From NCBI GenBank assembly GCA_947175035.1, contig CAMWLG010000018.1:1-50725 (forward strand): a DNA stretch of 50,725 bases, given 5' to 3'. The DNA comes from an uncultured Lachnospiraceae bacterium (GTDB lineage: Bacteria; Bacillota; Clostridia; Lachnospirales; Lachnospiraceae). Position numbers and translations under genes: made by a program. The notes beneath the pieces were generated by a model. That model was not told the DNA's origin, did not search any database, and saw nothing but the letters and a program-made list of their open reading frames with translations. Positions within the stretch are counted from its first letter, which is position 1; each line of letters begins with the position of its first letter. Below, piece after piece: positions 1 through 8,656 of the stretch.

Positions 1-317
1 ATGTTTATTATATCAAGCGTATTATTGGATTGCCGGGGGAGACGGTTCAGATTGATGAGAGCGGAAATATTTACATAGACGGGGAGATCCTGCGGGAGTC
101 TTACGGCAAGGAGGTTATCAAACCGGAGTATGTTGGAAGGGCGGCGGAACCGATAGAACTTGGGGCGGACGAATATTTTGTCATGGGTGACAATCGTAAC
201 AACAGCAGCGACAGCCGCACGGAGGCCGTGGGCAATATTCACAGGGAGGATATTGTCGGACGGGCATGGGTGCGCATTTGGCCCCTTGACAGTTTCGGGG
301 TATTGAAGCATCAGTAG
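1..317 (+). CDS. lepB: Signal peptidase I, C-terminal part (first of two tandem copies)
   Basis: Membrane-bound serine protease that removes signal peptides from exported proteins. The window begins inside the gene: frame 3 opens with VYYIKRIIGLPGE, the region with the catalytic lysine of the Ser/Lys dyad, and it keeps the conserved MGDNRNNSSDSR box near the end. The N-terminal membrane anchor and catalytic serine lie upstream of the window. The visible 95-residue tail from residue M30 differs from the next gene at only about ten positions, so this is a recent tandem duplicate. It ends 23 bases before its sister's start and the two are probably cotranscribed. Both copies share the same C-terminus, WVRIWPLDSFGVLKHQ. 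Confidence 0.93.
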   Translation, partial: VYYIKRIIGLPGETVQIDESGNIYIDGEILRESYGKEVIKPEYVGRAAEPIELGADEYFVMGDNRNNSSDSRTEAVGNIHREDIVGRAWVRIWPLDSFGVLKHQ

Positions 318-340
318 AAGACGGGAGGAGGTAATCGGTA

Positions 341-883
341 ATGAAAAAGAAGGTGATGAAAGAACTTTTAGATACAGGTTTGTACCTGCTTTTTGTGTTA
401 CTGGTTACATGGCTTTTGATTACGTTTGTCATCCAGAAGATAGGGGTGGAAGGGTCTTCTATGGAATCGACGCTGTATAACGGGGATGCGTTGTTCGTGG
501 ACAAGATTTCTTATCGCTTTCATGATCCGGAGCGCTTTGATAGTATTGTTTTCCCGTTCCAGGAGAATGTTTATTATATCAAGCGGATTATCGGATTGCC
601 GGGGGAGACGGTTCAGATTGACGAGAGTGGAAATATATATATAGATGGGGAGATTCTGCGGGAGTCCTATGGCAGGGAGATTATCAAGCAAGAGTGTATC
701 GGCAGGGCGGCGGAACCGATAGAACTAGGGGTTGATGAATATTTTGTCATGGGTGACAATCGTAACAACAGCAAAGACAGCCGCACGGAGGTCGTGGGCA
801 ATATTCACAAGGAAGATATTTTCGGGCGGGCATGGGTGCGTATTTGGCCCCTTGACAGTTTCGGGGTGTTGAAGCATCAGTAG
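341..883 (+). CDS. lepB: Signal peptidase I (second tandem copy)
   Basis: Type I signal peptidase of 180 residues, the usual length of Gram-positive SipS-type enzymes. One N-terminal transmembrane segment (about residues 13-32) anchors it, with the catalytic domain outside the membrane. The catalytic serine is in EGSSMEST (about residue 40), the general-base lysine in YYIKRIIGLPGE (about 82), and the MGDNRNNSKDSR box is near 143-154. The ATG at 341 follows a strong GGGAGGAGGT ribosome binding site. It sits between a nearly identical copy and rnhB. In many Firmicutes the GTPase gene rbgA/ylqF lies next to rnhB, but it is not present between lepB and rnhB here. Confidence 0.96.
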   Translation: MKKKVMKELLDTGLYLLFVLLVTWLLITFVIQKIGVEGSSMESTLYNGDALFVDKISYRFHDPERFDSIVFPFQENVYYIKRIIGLPGETVQIDESGNIYIDGEILRESYGREIIKQECIGRAAEPIELGVDEYFVMGDNRNNSKDSRTEVVGNIHKEDIFGRAWVRIWPLDSFGVLKHQ

Positions 884-894
884 AGGACAGGAAA

Positions 895-1701
895 TTGAAT
901 TTACGGGAAAGGTACGGTATCAATATGGCGACGAGTATTACGGAGATTAAAAATGAGTTGCAGGCAGCTTGTGAAGATGAGCTGCCTGCCTTTGTACAGC
1001 GATATGGAGAGGATGACCGCGCGGGTGTACAAAAGCTTGTGGAGACGGCGAAGAAACGAATGCAGGCGTTGGAGAAGGAGCGGGCGCGTATCTGGGAATT
1101 GGGGCGCTTTGAGAGGGAATATGCGGACTGTGGTTTGATATGCGGCATAGATGAGGTGGGGAGAGGCCCCCTTGCAGGACCCGTGGTGGCAGGCGCCGTG
1201 ATTTTACCCAAGGATTGTAAAATTTTATATATTAATGATTCTAAGCAGCTCTCCGAAAAAAAGAGAGAGGAACTTTATGATGTAATTATGGAACAGGCGG
1301 TGGCTTGTGCGGTGGGGTATGCCTCCCCGGAGCGGATTGACGAGATCAATATTTTGCAGGCGACCTATGAGGCGATGAGAGAGGCAATCGGGAAGCTCGT
1401 GCCACAGCCGGATATTCTGTTAAATGACGCCGTGAAGATTCCGGGAGTGGCGATTCGGCAGGTGCCAATCATCAAGGGGGATGCCAAGAGCATTTCTATT
1501 GGCGCGGCCAGCATTATTGCCAAAGTGACAAGGGATCGGATGATGGTGGAGTATGACAAACTGTTCCCCGGGTATGATTTTGCGGGGAATAAGGGATATG
1601 GCAGTGCGGCGCATATAGCGGCTTTAAAAGAGCATGGAGCCACGCCAATCCACAGAAAGAGTTTTATCAAGAACTTTGTGGAAGAGGAAGTTGTGAGGTA
1701 A
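895..1701 (+). CDS. rnhB: Ribonuclease HII
   Basis: Cytoplasmic endonuclease that cuts the RNA strand of RNA-DNA hybrids and removes single ribonucleotides misincorporated into DNA. The signature CGIDEVGRGPLAGPVVAGAV carries the first metal-binding Asp-Glu pair; later acidic residues lie in NDSKQLSEKKRE and LNDAVKIP. The N-terminal 80-residue helical extension is like that of Bacillus RnhB. Start choice: TTG at 895 has GAGGA seven bases upstream; ATG at 925 (MATSITEIKN) fits the Bacillus N-terminus better but has a weaker ribosome site, so the protein is 268 or 258 residues. It is followed after two bases by a FliK-like gene, the same order as rnhB-ylqG-ylqH in Bacillus. Confidence 0.95.
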   Translation: MNLRERYGINMATSITEIKNELQAACEDELPAFVQRYGEDDRAGVQKLVETAKKRMQALEKERARIWELGRFEREYADCGLICGIDEVGRGPLAGPVVAGAVILPKDCKILYINDSKQLSEKKREELYDVIMEQAVACAVGYASPERIDEINILQATYEAMREAIGKLVPQPDILLNDAVKIPGVAIRQVPIIKGDAKSISIGAASIIAKVTRDRMMVEYDKLFPGYDFAGNKGYGSAAHIAALKEHGATPIHRKSFIKNFVEEEVVR

Positions 1702-1703
1702 AA

Positions 1704-3533
1704 ATGAAGCTGGCAGACCTTTTATTTAATGGACAGGTGAATAACACGGGAGGGCAGGTGCAGCAGCCCCAGTCGGGCCAGAGCAATGCCCAATTAAATC
1801 AGATGATACGGAATCTTGCGCCAGGGCAAACCCTGCAGGGCGAGGTGGTTTCGAATAACAATGGCGAAATTCAGATCAAGCTTTCGGATGATATGGTGTT
1901 GAGTGCCCGTCTGGAGCAGGGGATGAATCTGGAAGTGGGCAAGAATGTGACTTTTGAGGTTCGCAATAATGGCAAGACCTTGACATTGAGCCCACTGTTC
2001 GCGAATACCGCGACGGAGGCCAATGCCCTGAAAGCGTTGGATATGGCGGCGCTTCCCATCAATCAAAGCACGGTAACTATGACGGGGCTTATGATGCAGG
2101 CGGGACTTTCTGTTGACAGGAATTCACTGCAGCAGATGTTTCGTGAGATGAATACATTTCCTAATTCCAATCTGTCGAATCTGGTGGATCTGCATAAGCT
2201 GGGTTTGGAGGTAAACGAGGAGAATCTGGCGCAAATCGACTCCTATAAGAACCTCACACACCAGCTTGTGGACGGGATGCATACAGTGTTGGACACTCTC
2301 CCTGAGACTTTGCAGGGAATGGTACAGGAGGGAAGTGTGGAGGGCGCTGCCAAGATGTTTCAGGAGCTCTTGCAATTATTGAGTGAGCTGCCTGGGGATG
2401 GGGTGCCGAAGGAAGAGGCATTAAAGACACTGGGGGAGGACGCACAGCAGGCAGGAACCCAGACCGGAGCGGGTGTACAGGCGGGGACTCTGGGCGAAGA
2501 GGACGCCACGGGCAACACAGTCACTCAGTTACCGCCAAATGACGAATTGGAAGAGCTGCTGGGGAAGATTGCGAACGAGAATACGAAAACCCTGATGTCC
2601 ATGGCGGATGGAAAGGGAGACAAAAAAGTGATTGCCGAGATGCCGACGGGGGCAGAGGCTGAGAGGGGAATCGTGGATGAAAAAGGTGTAGCGGGCGCCA
2701 CAAGATTTCCGCTAACTCAGGAGCTTTTGCAGTTTGTCTCCACCCGCGGGGGCTCCCTTGCGGAATATGGGGATATATTGAGACAGCTTGCCACGGCGGA
2801 GCAGGACGGCGACCTTGCGGGGCAGGCGAAGGCGTTGCAGCAGCTTTTGCAGCAGGGACGGCAGAATGGCGATTTTACGCTGTTAGAAGGGATTCTGGCA
2901 GGGAAAACGTCACAGAATGTATTGTCGGAAGGACTCTCGAAACTCTGGACAATCGAGCCGAGAGAGGTGGCAGATGCCGGCAAAGTGGAGGAGTTTTATC
3001 AGAGGCTGGATCGACAGCTAAAGGGGATGACCCGTATTTTGGAACAGGCGGGGCAGACGGAGAGCGGTACCTTTAAGGCTGCCACGAATATGAGCCAGAA
3101 TGTTGATTTCCTGCAGCAGTTGAACCAGGCATACACCTATGTCCAGCTTCCGCTGCGGCTGCAGCATGGGGAGGCTCACGGGGATTTGTATGTCTACACC
3201 AATAAGCGTAATCTGGCAGCTAAGGACGGGCAGATCAGCGCGCTTTTGCATTTGGATATGGAGCATTTGGGACCGGTGGATGTCTATGTGGCCATGCAGG
3301 CGGAGCGTGTCAATACCAAGTTTTATGTGCAGGATGACGAGATGCTGGATTTTTTGGAGGCACACATGGATCTTCTTACAAGCCGTTTGCAGAAGCGGGG
3401 CTATCAATGTGACTTCTCCATGCAGGTAAGGGATGCCAAGAGAAGTACGGGGAGCGGGATCCAGGGACTCATGGCACAGGAGCAGACCGGGCCCCAGTCC
3501 ATTGCGCAATATGCTTTTGATGTCAGGGCATAG
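1704..3533 (+). CDS. FliK-like (flagellar hook-length control domain) protein, YlqG-type
   Basis: A 609-residue cytoplasmic-looking protein. The N-terminal 50 residues are Gln/Asn rich, residues about 50-100 resemble a small beta domain, and a long Glu/Ala/Gln-rich middle follows. The C-terminal part (about 470-580) has the hook-length-control fold pattern: LQLPLRLQHGEAHGDLYVYT, then LLHLDMEHLGPVDVYVAMQ, with a helix-rich end. Flagellar FliK acts with FlhB to switch export substrates; here the partner is only an FlhB tail in the next gene. The location beside rnhB and the FlhB-like gene matches Bacillus ylqG. Whether it serves flagella or something else is unknown, as no other flagellar structural gene is in the window. 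It starts two bases after rnhB, with GAGG of the ribosome site inside rnhB. Confidence 0.8.
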   Translation: MKLADLLFNGQVNNTGGQVQQPQSGQSNAQLNQMIRNLAPGQTLQGEVVSNNNGEIQIKLSDDMVLSARLEQGMNLEVGKNVTFEVRNNGKTLTLSPLFANTATEANALKALDMAALPINQSTVTMTGLMMQAGLSVDRNSLQQMFREMNTFPNSNLSNLVDLHKLGLEVNEENLAQIDSYKNLTHQLVDGMHTVLDTLPETLQGMVQEGSVEGAAKMFQELLQLLSELPGDGVPKEEALKTLGEDAQQAGTQTGAGVQAGTLGEEDATGNTVTQLPPNDELEELLGKIANENTKTLMSMADGKGDKKVIAEMPTGAEAERGIVDEKGVAGATRFPLTQELLQFVSTRGGSLAEYGDILRQLATAEQDGDLAGQAKALQQLLQQGRQNGDFTLLEGILAGKTSQNVLSEGLSKLWTIEPREVADAGKVEEFYQRLDRQLKGMTRILEQAGQTESGTFKAATNMSQNVDFLQQLNQAYTYVQLPLRLQHGEAHGDLYVYTNKRNLAAKDGQISALLHLDMEHLGPVDVYVAMQAERVNTKFYVQDDEMLDFLEAHMDLLTSRLQKRGYQCDFSMQVRDAKRSTGSGIQGLMAQEQTGPQSIAQYAFDVRA

Positions 3534-3562
3534 AATAATCTCAAATCTAAGGTGGTGAAACC

Positions 3563-3856
3563 ATGGCGGGCACGGATAAGGATAAGAATAAAGTCAAACA
3601 GGCGATCGCGTTGGAGTATAATCCGGAGGAGGATGCACCGAAGGTGATTGCCAGTGGACGCGGTGCGTTGGCGGAGCGTATCATTGAGCGCGCGCAGGAG
3701 AGCGACGTGCCAATCCATCGGGATGACAAGCTGGCAGATACCTTGTCCAGATTGGAAATCGGGGATATGATACCGCCGGAACTTTATGAGGTGGTGGCGG
3801 AGATATTGATTTTTGTGGATTCCATGGATAAGATTAAGGGCAAGGTACGTCAGTAA
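3563..3856 (+). CDS. Stand-alone FlhB cytoplasmic-domain homologue (FlhX/YlqH type)
   Basis: A 97-residue protein matching only the C-terminal cytoplasmic domain of the type III export switch protein FlhB/YscU: AIALEYNPEEDAPKVIASGR, then VPIHRDDKLADTLSRLEIGD and IPPELYEVVAEILIFV. It lacks the four transmembrane helices, and the NPTH self-cleavage motif, which in FlhB lies immediately before the first block, is absent; the protein begins with a lysine-rich leader instead. It therefore resembles the post-cleavage fragment made as its own gene. Related FlhX proteins in other bacteria can partly replace the cleaved tail. It follows the FliK-like gene by 29 bases with the ribosome site AAGGTGGTG. 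Its role here is unproven. Confidence 0.87.
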   Translation: MAGTDKDKNKVKQAIALEYNPEEDAPKVIASGRGALAERIIERAQESDVPIHRDDKLADTLSRLEIGDMIPPELYEVVAEILIFVDSMDKIKGKVRQ

Positions 3857-3878
3857 AGAATCTGTCGGGAGGGGAAGA

Positions 3879-4259
3879 TTGGAAGCGGATAAGAACAAGC
3901 GACAATTGGGAGCGGATAAGGAACAGCTTGCGGCGGAATATCTGACCGCGCAGGGAATGGATATTTTGGAGAGGAATTTCAGGAACAGGCAGGGAGAGAT
4001 TGACATTATTGGCAGACACGGGAAATATGTAGTGTTTGTGGAGGTGAAATTCCGCTCGGGAACCGATAAGGGGATGGCTGTGGAGGCGGTAGACATCCGC
4101 AAGCAGCGCCAGATCTGCAAGGTGGCAGACTATTATCGCATGATACACCATCTGAGGGACAATACGGCAGTGCGGTACGATGTGCTGGCGATACAGGGAG
4201 AGGATATTCAGTGGATTCAAAATGCCTTTCCACATATCAATAGAAGATTTTATAGATAG
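3879..4259 (+). CDS. YraN family predicted endonuclease
   Basis: A protein of about 126 residues of the UPF0102/YraN family, which has a restriction-endonuclease-like fold related to Holliday-junction resolvases. The fold signature is visible: LAAEYLTAQGMDILERNFR, GEIDIIG with the metal-binding Glu/Asp, then FVEVKFRSG with the Glu-x-Lys pair. The frame stays open upstream to 3813 inside the FlhB-like gene, but TTG at 3879 has a strong GGGAGGGG site four bases before it and starts where the family normally starts. The function in the cell is not settled; it is often linked to DNA uptake or repair. It is close-packed with rnhB and pgeF. Confidence 0.88.
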   Translation: MEADKNKRQLGADKEQLAAEYLTAQGMDILERNFRNRQGEIDIIGRHGKYVVFVEVKFRSGTDKGMAVEAVDIRKQRQICKVADYYRMIHHLRDNTAVRYDVLAIQGEDIQWIQNAFPHINRRFYR

Positions 4260-4278
4260 GATAATGGAGAGTGGGTTT

Positions 4279-5148
4279 ATGCAGCAAGTCATTCGTACAA
4301 ACAGTGCTTTAAATCCAGTGTTGCGGCAGAATGCCATAGGAGATTTGGAATATCTGACATTTCCGTCACTAGAACGGACAGGGATGGTGGGGCATCTTTT
4401 TACCACACGGACAGGAGGCGTCAGCCAGGGAATCTACAGCTCTATGAACCTTAGCTTTACAAGGGGTGACGAGGTGACGGCAGTGTCAGAGAATTATCGT
4501 CGTATCGGGCAGGTGTTAGGTTGTGCGCCGGAGCGTATGGTGGCATCCCATCAGACCCATACCACCAATATCCGCCTTGTGACGGAGGACGATTGTGGCA
4601 AGGGGATTGTGCGGGAGCGGGATTATGAAGATGTGGACGGTTTGATCACGGACACGCCGGGTATATGTCTTGTGACCTATTATGCGGATTGTGTTCCGCT
4701 TTATCTGGTGGATCCTGTAAGGCGCGCTATTGGACTGGCGCATTCCGGCTGGCGGGGGACAGTCAATCGCATGGGGGAGTGCATGGTGCGGCAAATGCAG
4801 GAGACTTTTGGCAGCAATCCCTCGGATTTGATTGCGGCGATTGGCCCCTCAATCTGTGTGGAATGTTATGAGGTCAGCGAGGATGTGGCTTCACAGTTTG
4901 AAGTGCAGTTTCGCGGTATGGAGGTAGTCAGACAGGGCAGGAACCCGGGGAAATATCAGTTGGATCTGTGGCTTGCCAATCAATTGGTTCTCATGCAGGC
5001 GGGGGTTTTGGAGGAGCGGATATCGGTGACGGATATTTGCACCTGTCACAATCCGGATTATTTGTTTTCCCATAGGGCAAGTCAGGGTAAGAGGGGGAAT
5101 CTTGCGGCGTTTTTATATATTCTTAATAAATTTTCAGAGAATGCTTAA
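4279..5148 (+). CDS. pgeF: Peptidoglycan editing factor PgeF (YfiH, laccase-like domain)
   Basis: Cytoplasmic metal-dependent enzyme of the YfiH/DUF152 family, which cleans up non-canonical (L-Ser-containing) peptidoglycan precursors and was earlier described as a polyphenol oxidase or purine nucleoside-acting enzyme. Motifs: TRTGGVSQGIYSSMNLS, ASHQTHTTNI, YYADCVPLYL, GLAHSGWRGTVNRMG and IGPSICVECYEV; the His and Cys of the HQTH, ADCVP and HSGWRGT segments form the metal site. Start: ATG 4279 lies eight bases after GGAGA, giving 289 residues; ATG 4264 is possible with a poorer site. It lies 20 bases after yraN. Its stop is followed by a short AT-rich gap and then a response-regulator gene with its own promoter. 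Confidence 0.93.
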   Translation: MQQVIRTNSALNPVLRQNAIGDLEYLTFPSLERTGMVGHLFTTRTGGVSQGIYSSMNLSFTRGDEVTAVSENYRRIGQVLGCAPERMVASHQTHTTNIRLVTEDDCGKGIVRERDYEDVDGLITDTPGICLVTYYADCVPLYLVDPVRRAIGLAHSGWRGTVNRMGECMVRQMQETFGSNPSDLIAAIGPSICVECYEVSEDVASQFEVQFRGMEVVRQGRNPGKYQLDLWLANQLVLMQAGVLEERISVTDICTCHNPDYLFSHRASQGKRGNLAAFLYILNKFSENA

Positions 5149-5176
5149 TTTATTCTTTCATTTTATATGTTAAAAT
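5148..5176 (+). promoter_or_regulatory. Putative promoter of the first two-component system
   Basis: An extended -10 element, TGTTAAAAT (5168-5176), lies 25 bases before the regulator's ATG. The matching -35 region is poor (TTTATT-like), as is usual with an extended -10. Read by eye only. Confidence 0.4.
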
Positions 5177-5200
5177 AGAACCAAAGTGAGGGTTAGTTTT

Positions 5201-5893
5201 ATGGCAAATATACTAGTGTGTGATGATGACAAAGAGATTGTGGACGCAATAGAGATTTATCTGAGTCAGGACGGCTACCATATCTACAAGGCGTATGACG
5301 GGGAGCAGGCGATTGAACTGTTAAAGAAAGAGGACATTCACCTGTTGATCATGGATATCATGATGCCAAAGCTGGACGGTATCCGGGCTACACTGAAGAT
5401 TCGGGAGTACAGCAGTATCCCCATTATCATGTTGTCCGCCAAGTCTGAAGATACGGACAAGATTCTGGGGCTCAATATCGGGGCGGACGACTATATCACG
5501 AAGCCGTTTAATCCCTTGGAGCTGGTGGCGAGGGTGAAGTCCAATCTGCGCCGCTATACCTCCCTGGGCAGTTTGGACGGCGGGGGAAAGGCTATTTACC
5601 AGGTGGGCGGACTGGTGGTGAATGATGAGAATAAGCAGGTGTTCGTGGATGACGAACTGGTGAAGATGACGCCCATAGAGTATAATATTTTGCTGCTTTT
5701 GATGAAGAATCAGGGGAGGGTGTTCTCGATTAACCAGATTTATGAGAGCATCTGGAATGAGGATGCCATCGGTGCGGACAATACGGTGGCAGTCCATATT
5801 CGTCATATTCGTGAGAAGATAGAGATTAATCCCAAGGAGCCAAGGTATTTGAAGGTGGTCTGGGGCGTTGGTTATAAAATAGACAAGCAATAG
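5201..5893 (+). CDS. OmpR/PhoB-family response regulator
   Basis: A 230-residue DNA-binding response regulator. The receiver domain (residues 1-120) has the acidic pair CDDD near 8-10, the phospho-acceptor Asp in LLIMDIMMPKLDG (about 52), the Ser of MLSAKSED and the Lys of DYITKPFNP. The C-terminal winged helix (about 130-230) ends with the typical EPRYLKVVWGVGYKI. It is of the VanR/YycF style. ATG 5201 is chosen because GAGGG lies eight bases upstream; an in-frame GTG at 5186 is less likely. It is followed after eight bases by its sensor kinase. The protein is clearly paralogous to the regulator at 23543. Targets are unknown. Confidence 0.94.
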   Translation: MANILVCDDDKEIVDAIEIYLSQDGYHIYKAYDGEQAIELLKKEDIHLLIMDIMMPKLDGIRATLKIREYSSIPIIMLSAKSEDTDKILGLNIGADDYITKPFNPLELVARVKSNLRRYTSLGSLDGGGKAIYQVGGLVVNDENKQVFVDDELVKMTPIEYNILLLLMKNQGRVFSINQIYESIWNEDAIGADNTVAVHIRHIREKIEINPKEPRYLKVVWGVGYKIDKQ

Positions 5894-5901
5894 GAGCTAT
5901 T

Positions 5902-8622
5902 ATGGAAAAACATACCTTAAAAAGGTTGATATTAGGGCTTATGCAGCATTTGTTGGCAATGTGCATTATGATTGCGTTGGCGACGATACTGTTCAATTCC
6001 TATCTGACAGTGCAGACCATGGACGGACTTACCACCTATGCACTGGCGCCGCTTGACACGGAACCTGTGTTTGAGGACAGTGATTTGTTCAATGATATTT
6101 TTCGGACGGCGGTTGCGGATATTACCAGGCTGGTGGTAATCAAGGGGCAGTTGGAGACTGAGGGAGAGTTTAACTCTTCCAAACTGATTGACGTGACAGA
6201 GTATGCAGGCCGCAAGGGAACAGGGGGAGACTGCCCTGTCACGGCGGTTTACGAGTTGGAAAATTTGATCAAATGGGGCAGGAACGGCATGGAATATACG
6301 AACCGCGCCATGAGTATGTCGGATTTTGTCAATTATTTTGGTCCAGCGTTATCCCCGCATAATTTTGCGCTGAGCGAGGATGGTGAGCTGATATTTATTG
6401 GCTTTCGTGATGAGGCGTTTGTCCCGGAGCTAAAGAGATATTACAGCATGAGTGTGATTTCGAGCGGCAATCAGAGCGACGAGGAGACTGACGCAGAGGA
6501 TATTGAGGCGGTACAGAATGTCATGGCTCTTTACACGGAGGAACAGTTGGAGGATATGGCATTTTCCTATATTCTGCAGGAGGTTTCAGAGAATCTGATA
6601 GAGGTCTCCAGGGAAGATGACGGTAGCGTGACGGTTTATTTTCCCATGCTGAACGGTCGTTATGAGACCACGGACAAGGAAAAGCGCATCACTGCCTATG
6701 CCGGCAACTGGATTGAGTATATGCAGCTGCAGAGCAATATTGAGGAGGCTGTCAATGGTCTTTACTCAAGCTATGGATTATACCAGAATTGTAACAGTCT
6801 GTATCAATCCAAAAGCAATCTAAAGTATGTGGTTCGGGTGGTGACGGATGACGGTGTCATGCGGACTTACACCAATCAGGAGGAGATGGCGGATCTCTCG
6901 GACAATTTGATCACAGAGTATTTTGCGGAGTATAGGCGGTATTTTATTTATTATCCGGACAGTCTGGAATTCACGGGAAATGTGAATTTGACAGAGGCGA
7001 ATATTCATGCATATCTGAGCGAGTATGATTATGCGTATCCCGACAACACGCAAATATGGGTTGGGGTGGACACTTCCTATGCGGTACAGGGGGACGCTTT
7101 TTACAGTGCGCATATTTTATTTGAAAATATTGTACCAAATATCACGGGGATCATTGTGACAATCTGTTTCCTATTTGGATTGTGGCTTCTGATTATGGGG
7201 CATCTGACTGTGACAGCAGGGGTGGCCTATGATGAGAATGGGAAGCTGTGCCACTATTTAAATAGCTTTGACCATATTTGGACAGAGGTTTTTGTGGGGT
7301 TCTTTTTTCTCCTTCGATATGGGGCATCCTATGGCTATCAGTATTTGCTTACGGTGGCGGACAAGGTGTATGAGAATCATGCGCTGAACACCATGGGGGT
7401 GTCAGGGGCACAAGTCTATGAATATGGTTCTTTTGCCCTGTATGGTGCTTTGCTTAGTATGTGTCTGTGTATTCTCTGGTACAGTCTGGTGCGGCGCGTG
7501 AAGTCCGGAAATCTGTGGAGGGACAGCCTGGTACACTGGATTCTGGTTTCTTTCCGCCGTGCAATCGGCTTTGTACTGACCCATAGAAATTCCGCCGTGA
7601 GCACATTGATTCCCTATAATGCTTTTCTGATGATGAATCTGTTTGGGTTTTGGGGATGTATGCGATTGTTGGGACAGAATTGGATAGGGGCGGTAGCACT
7701 GGGCGGTTTGTTGGTTGTTGTGGATGGTTTGATGGGGGTGCTTTTGTTCAGGCGCAATGGGGAGTGGCTGGACATTGTGGATGCTATCAGACATATCCGG
7801 GACGGCCAGGTGGATTTTAAACTGGATGTGGAGTCATTGCATGGCAGCAACCAGGAGATTGCTGACGCGGTGAATAATATCAGCGAGGGTATCAGCAAGG
7901 CTGTGAGTACCAGCATGAAGGATGAGCAGATGAAGACGGACTTGATCACCAATGTCTCTCATGATATTAAAACCCCCCTCACGTCAATTATCAGTTATGT
8001 GGATTTGTTAAAAAGGCTTGACATCAAGGAGGAGCCTGCAAAGGGGTATATTGATGTACTTGACAGCAAGTCTCAGCGTTTGAAGCAATTGACGGATGAT
8101 TTGGTGGAGGCTTCCAAGCTTTCCTCCGGCAATATTGAGCTCAATATGGAGAGATTGAATCTGACAGAACTGCTCAATCAGGTGATCGGGGAGTTGTCTG
8201 AGCGTCTGGAGGAGCGGGGGCTTCGGATTTTCTTTGATGGTGGTGACCGGCCTGCTTATATTTATGCGGACAGCCGCAGAATGTGGCGTGTGATGGAGAA
8301 TCTTTTTAACAATATGTATAAATATGCGCTGGAAAACACGAGAGTCTATATTGATTTGGCTGTGGAGGAGCATGAGAGCGGCAATATCGTGGAAGCTTCC
8401 CTGAAAAATATTTCCGAGCGGCAAATGAATATCAAGGCGGCAGATCTGACAGAGCGGTTTATCCGGGGGGATGATGCCAGAAGCACGGAAGGGTCTGGTC
8501 TGGGGCTTTATATCACGAAGAATTTGGTTCAGGCACAGAACGGAGAGTTTGATATCAAATTAGATGGGGACTTGTTCAAAGCGGTGATACGTTTTCCGGA
8601 AAGTGTGCAGGGCGATGCATAA
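5902..8622 (+). CDS. Large membrane sensor histidine kinase
   Basis: A 906-residue sensor kinase. One membrane segment (about residues 10-32) is followed by a roughly 370-residue extracytoplasmic region, then a cluster of membrane segments from about residue 410 (ITGIIVTICFLFGLWLLIMG) to about 610. A linker leads to the dimerisation/phosphoacceptor helix with the phosphorylated His in NVSHDIKTPLTSIISY (about residue 687), then an HATPase domain with MENLFNNMYKYA (N box) and GSGLGLYITKNLV (G2 box). The large ectodomain suggests a surface or cell-envelope signal, but I do not recognise it. It starts eight bases after the regulator with AGGAG, and its stop lies inside a terminator-like stem. It is paralogous in architecture and kinase core to the sensor at 24216. 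Confidence 0.93.
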   Translation: MEKHTLKRLILGLMQHLLAMCIMIALATILFNSYLTVQTMDGLTTYALAPLDTEPVFEDSDLFNDIFRTAVADITRLVVIKGQLETEGEFNSSKLIDVTEYAGRKGTGGDCPVTAVYELENLIKWGRNGMEYTNRAMSMSDFVNYFGPALSPHNFALSEDGELIFIGFRDEAFVPELKRYYSMSVISSGNQSDEETDAEDIEAVQNVMALYTEEQLEDMAFSYILQEVSENLIEVSREDDGSVTVYFPMLNGRYETTDKEKRITAYAGNWIEYMQLQSNIEEAVNGLYSSYGLYQNCNSLYQSKSNLKYVVRVVTDDGVMRTYTNQEEMADLSDNLITEYFAEYRRYFIYYPDSLEFTGNVNLTEANIHAYLSEYDYAYPDNTQIWVGVDTSYAVQGDAFYSAHILFENIVPNITGIIVTICFLFGLWLLIMGHLTVTAGVAYDENGKLCHYLNSFDHIWTEVFVGFFFLLRYGASYGYQYLLTVADKVYENHALNTMGVSGAQVYEYGSFALYGALLSMCLCILWYSLVRRVKSGNLWRDSLVHWILVSFRRAIGFVLTHRNSAVSTLIPYNAFLMMNLFGFWGCMRLLGQNWIGAVALGGLLVVVDGLMGVLLFRRNGEWLDIVDAIRHIRDGQVDFKLDVESLHGSNQEIADAVNNISEGISKAVSTSMKDEQMKTDLITNVSHDIKTPLTSIISYVDLLKRLDIKEEPAKGYIDVLDSKSQRLKQLTDDLVEASKLSSGNIELNMERLNLTELLNQVIGELSERLEERGLRIFFDGGDRPAYIYADSRRMWRVMENLFNNMYKYALENTRVYIDLAVEEHESGNIVEASLKNISERQMNIKAADLTERFIRGDDARSTEGSGLGLYITKNLVQAQNGEFDIKLDGDLFKAVIRFPESVQGDA

Positions 8623-8640
8623 CCTGCACACTTTCGCTTT
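8601..8640. terminator. Stem-loop between convergent sensor kinase and prs genes
   Basis: AAGTGTGCAGG (8601-8611) and CCTGCACACTT (8623-8633) form a perfect 11-bp stem with an 11-base loop that contains the kinase stop codon. The tail is only moderately T-rich (TTCGCTTT). It lies between convergent genes and may end transcription from both sides. Confidence 0.55.
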
Positions 8641-8656
8641 ACGCAATTTTTAAATC

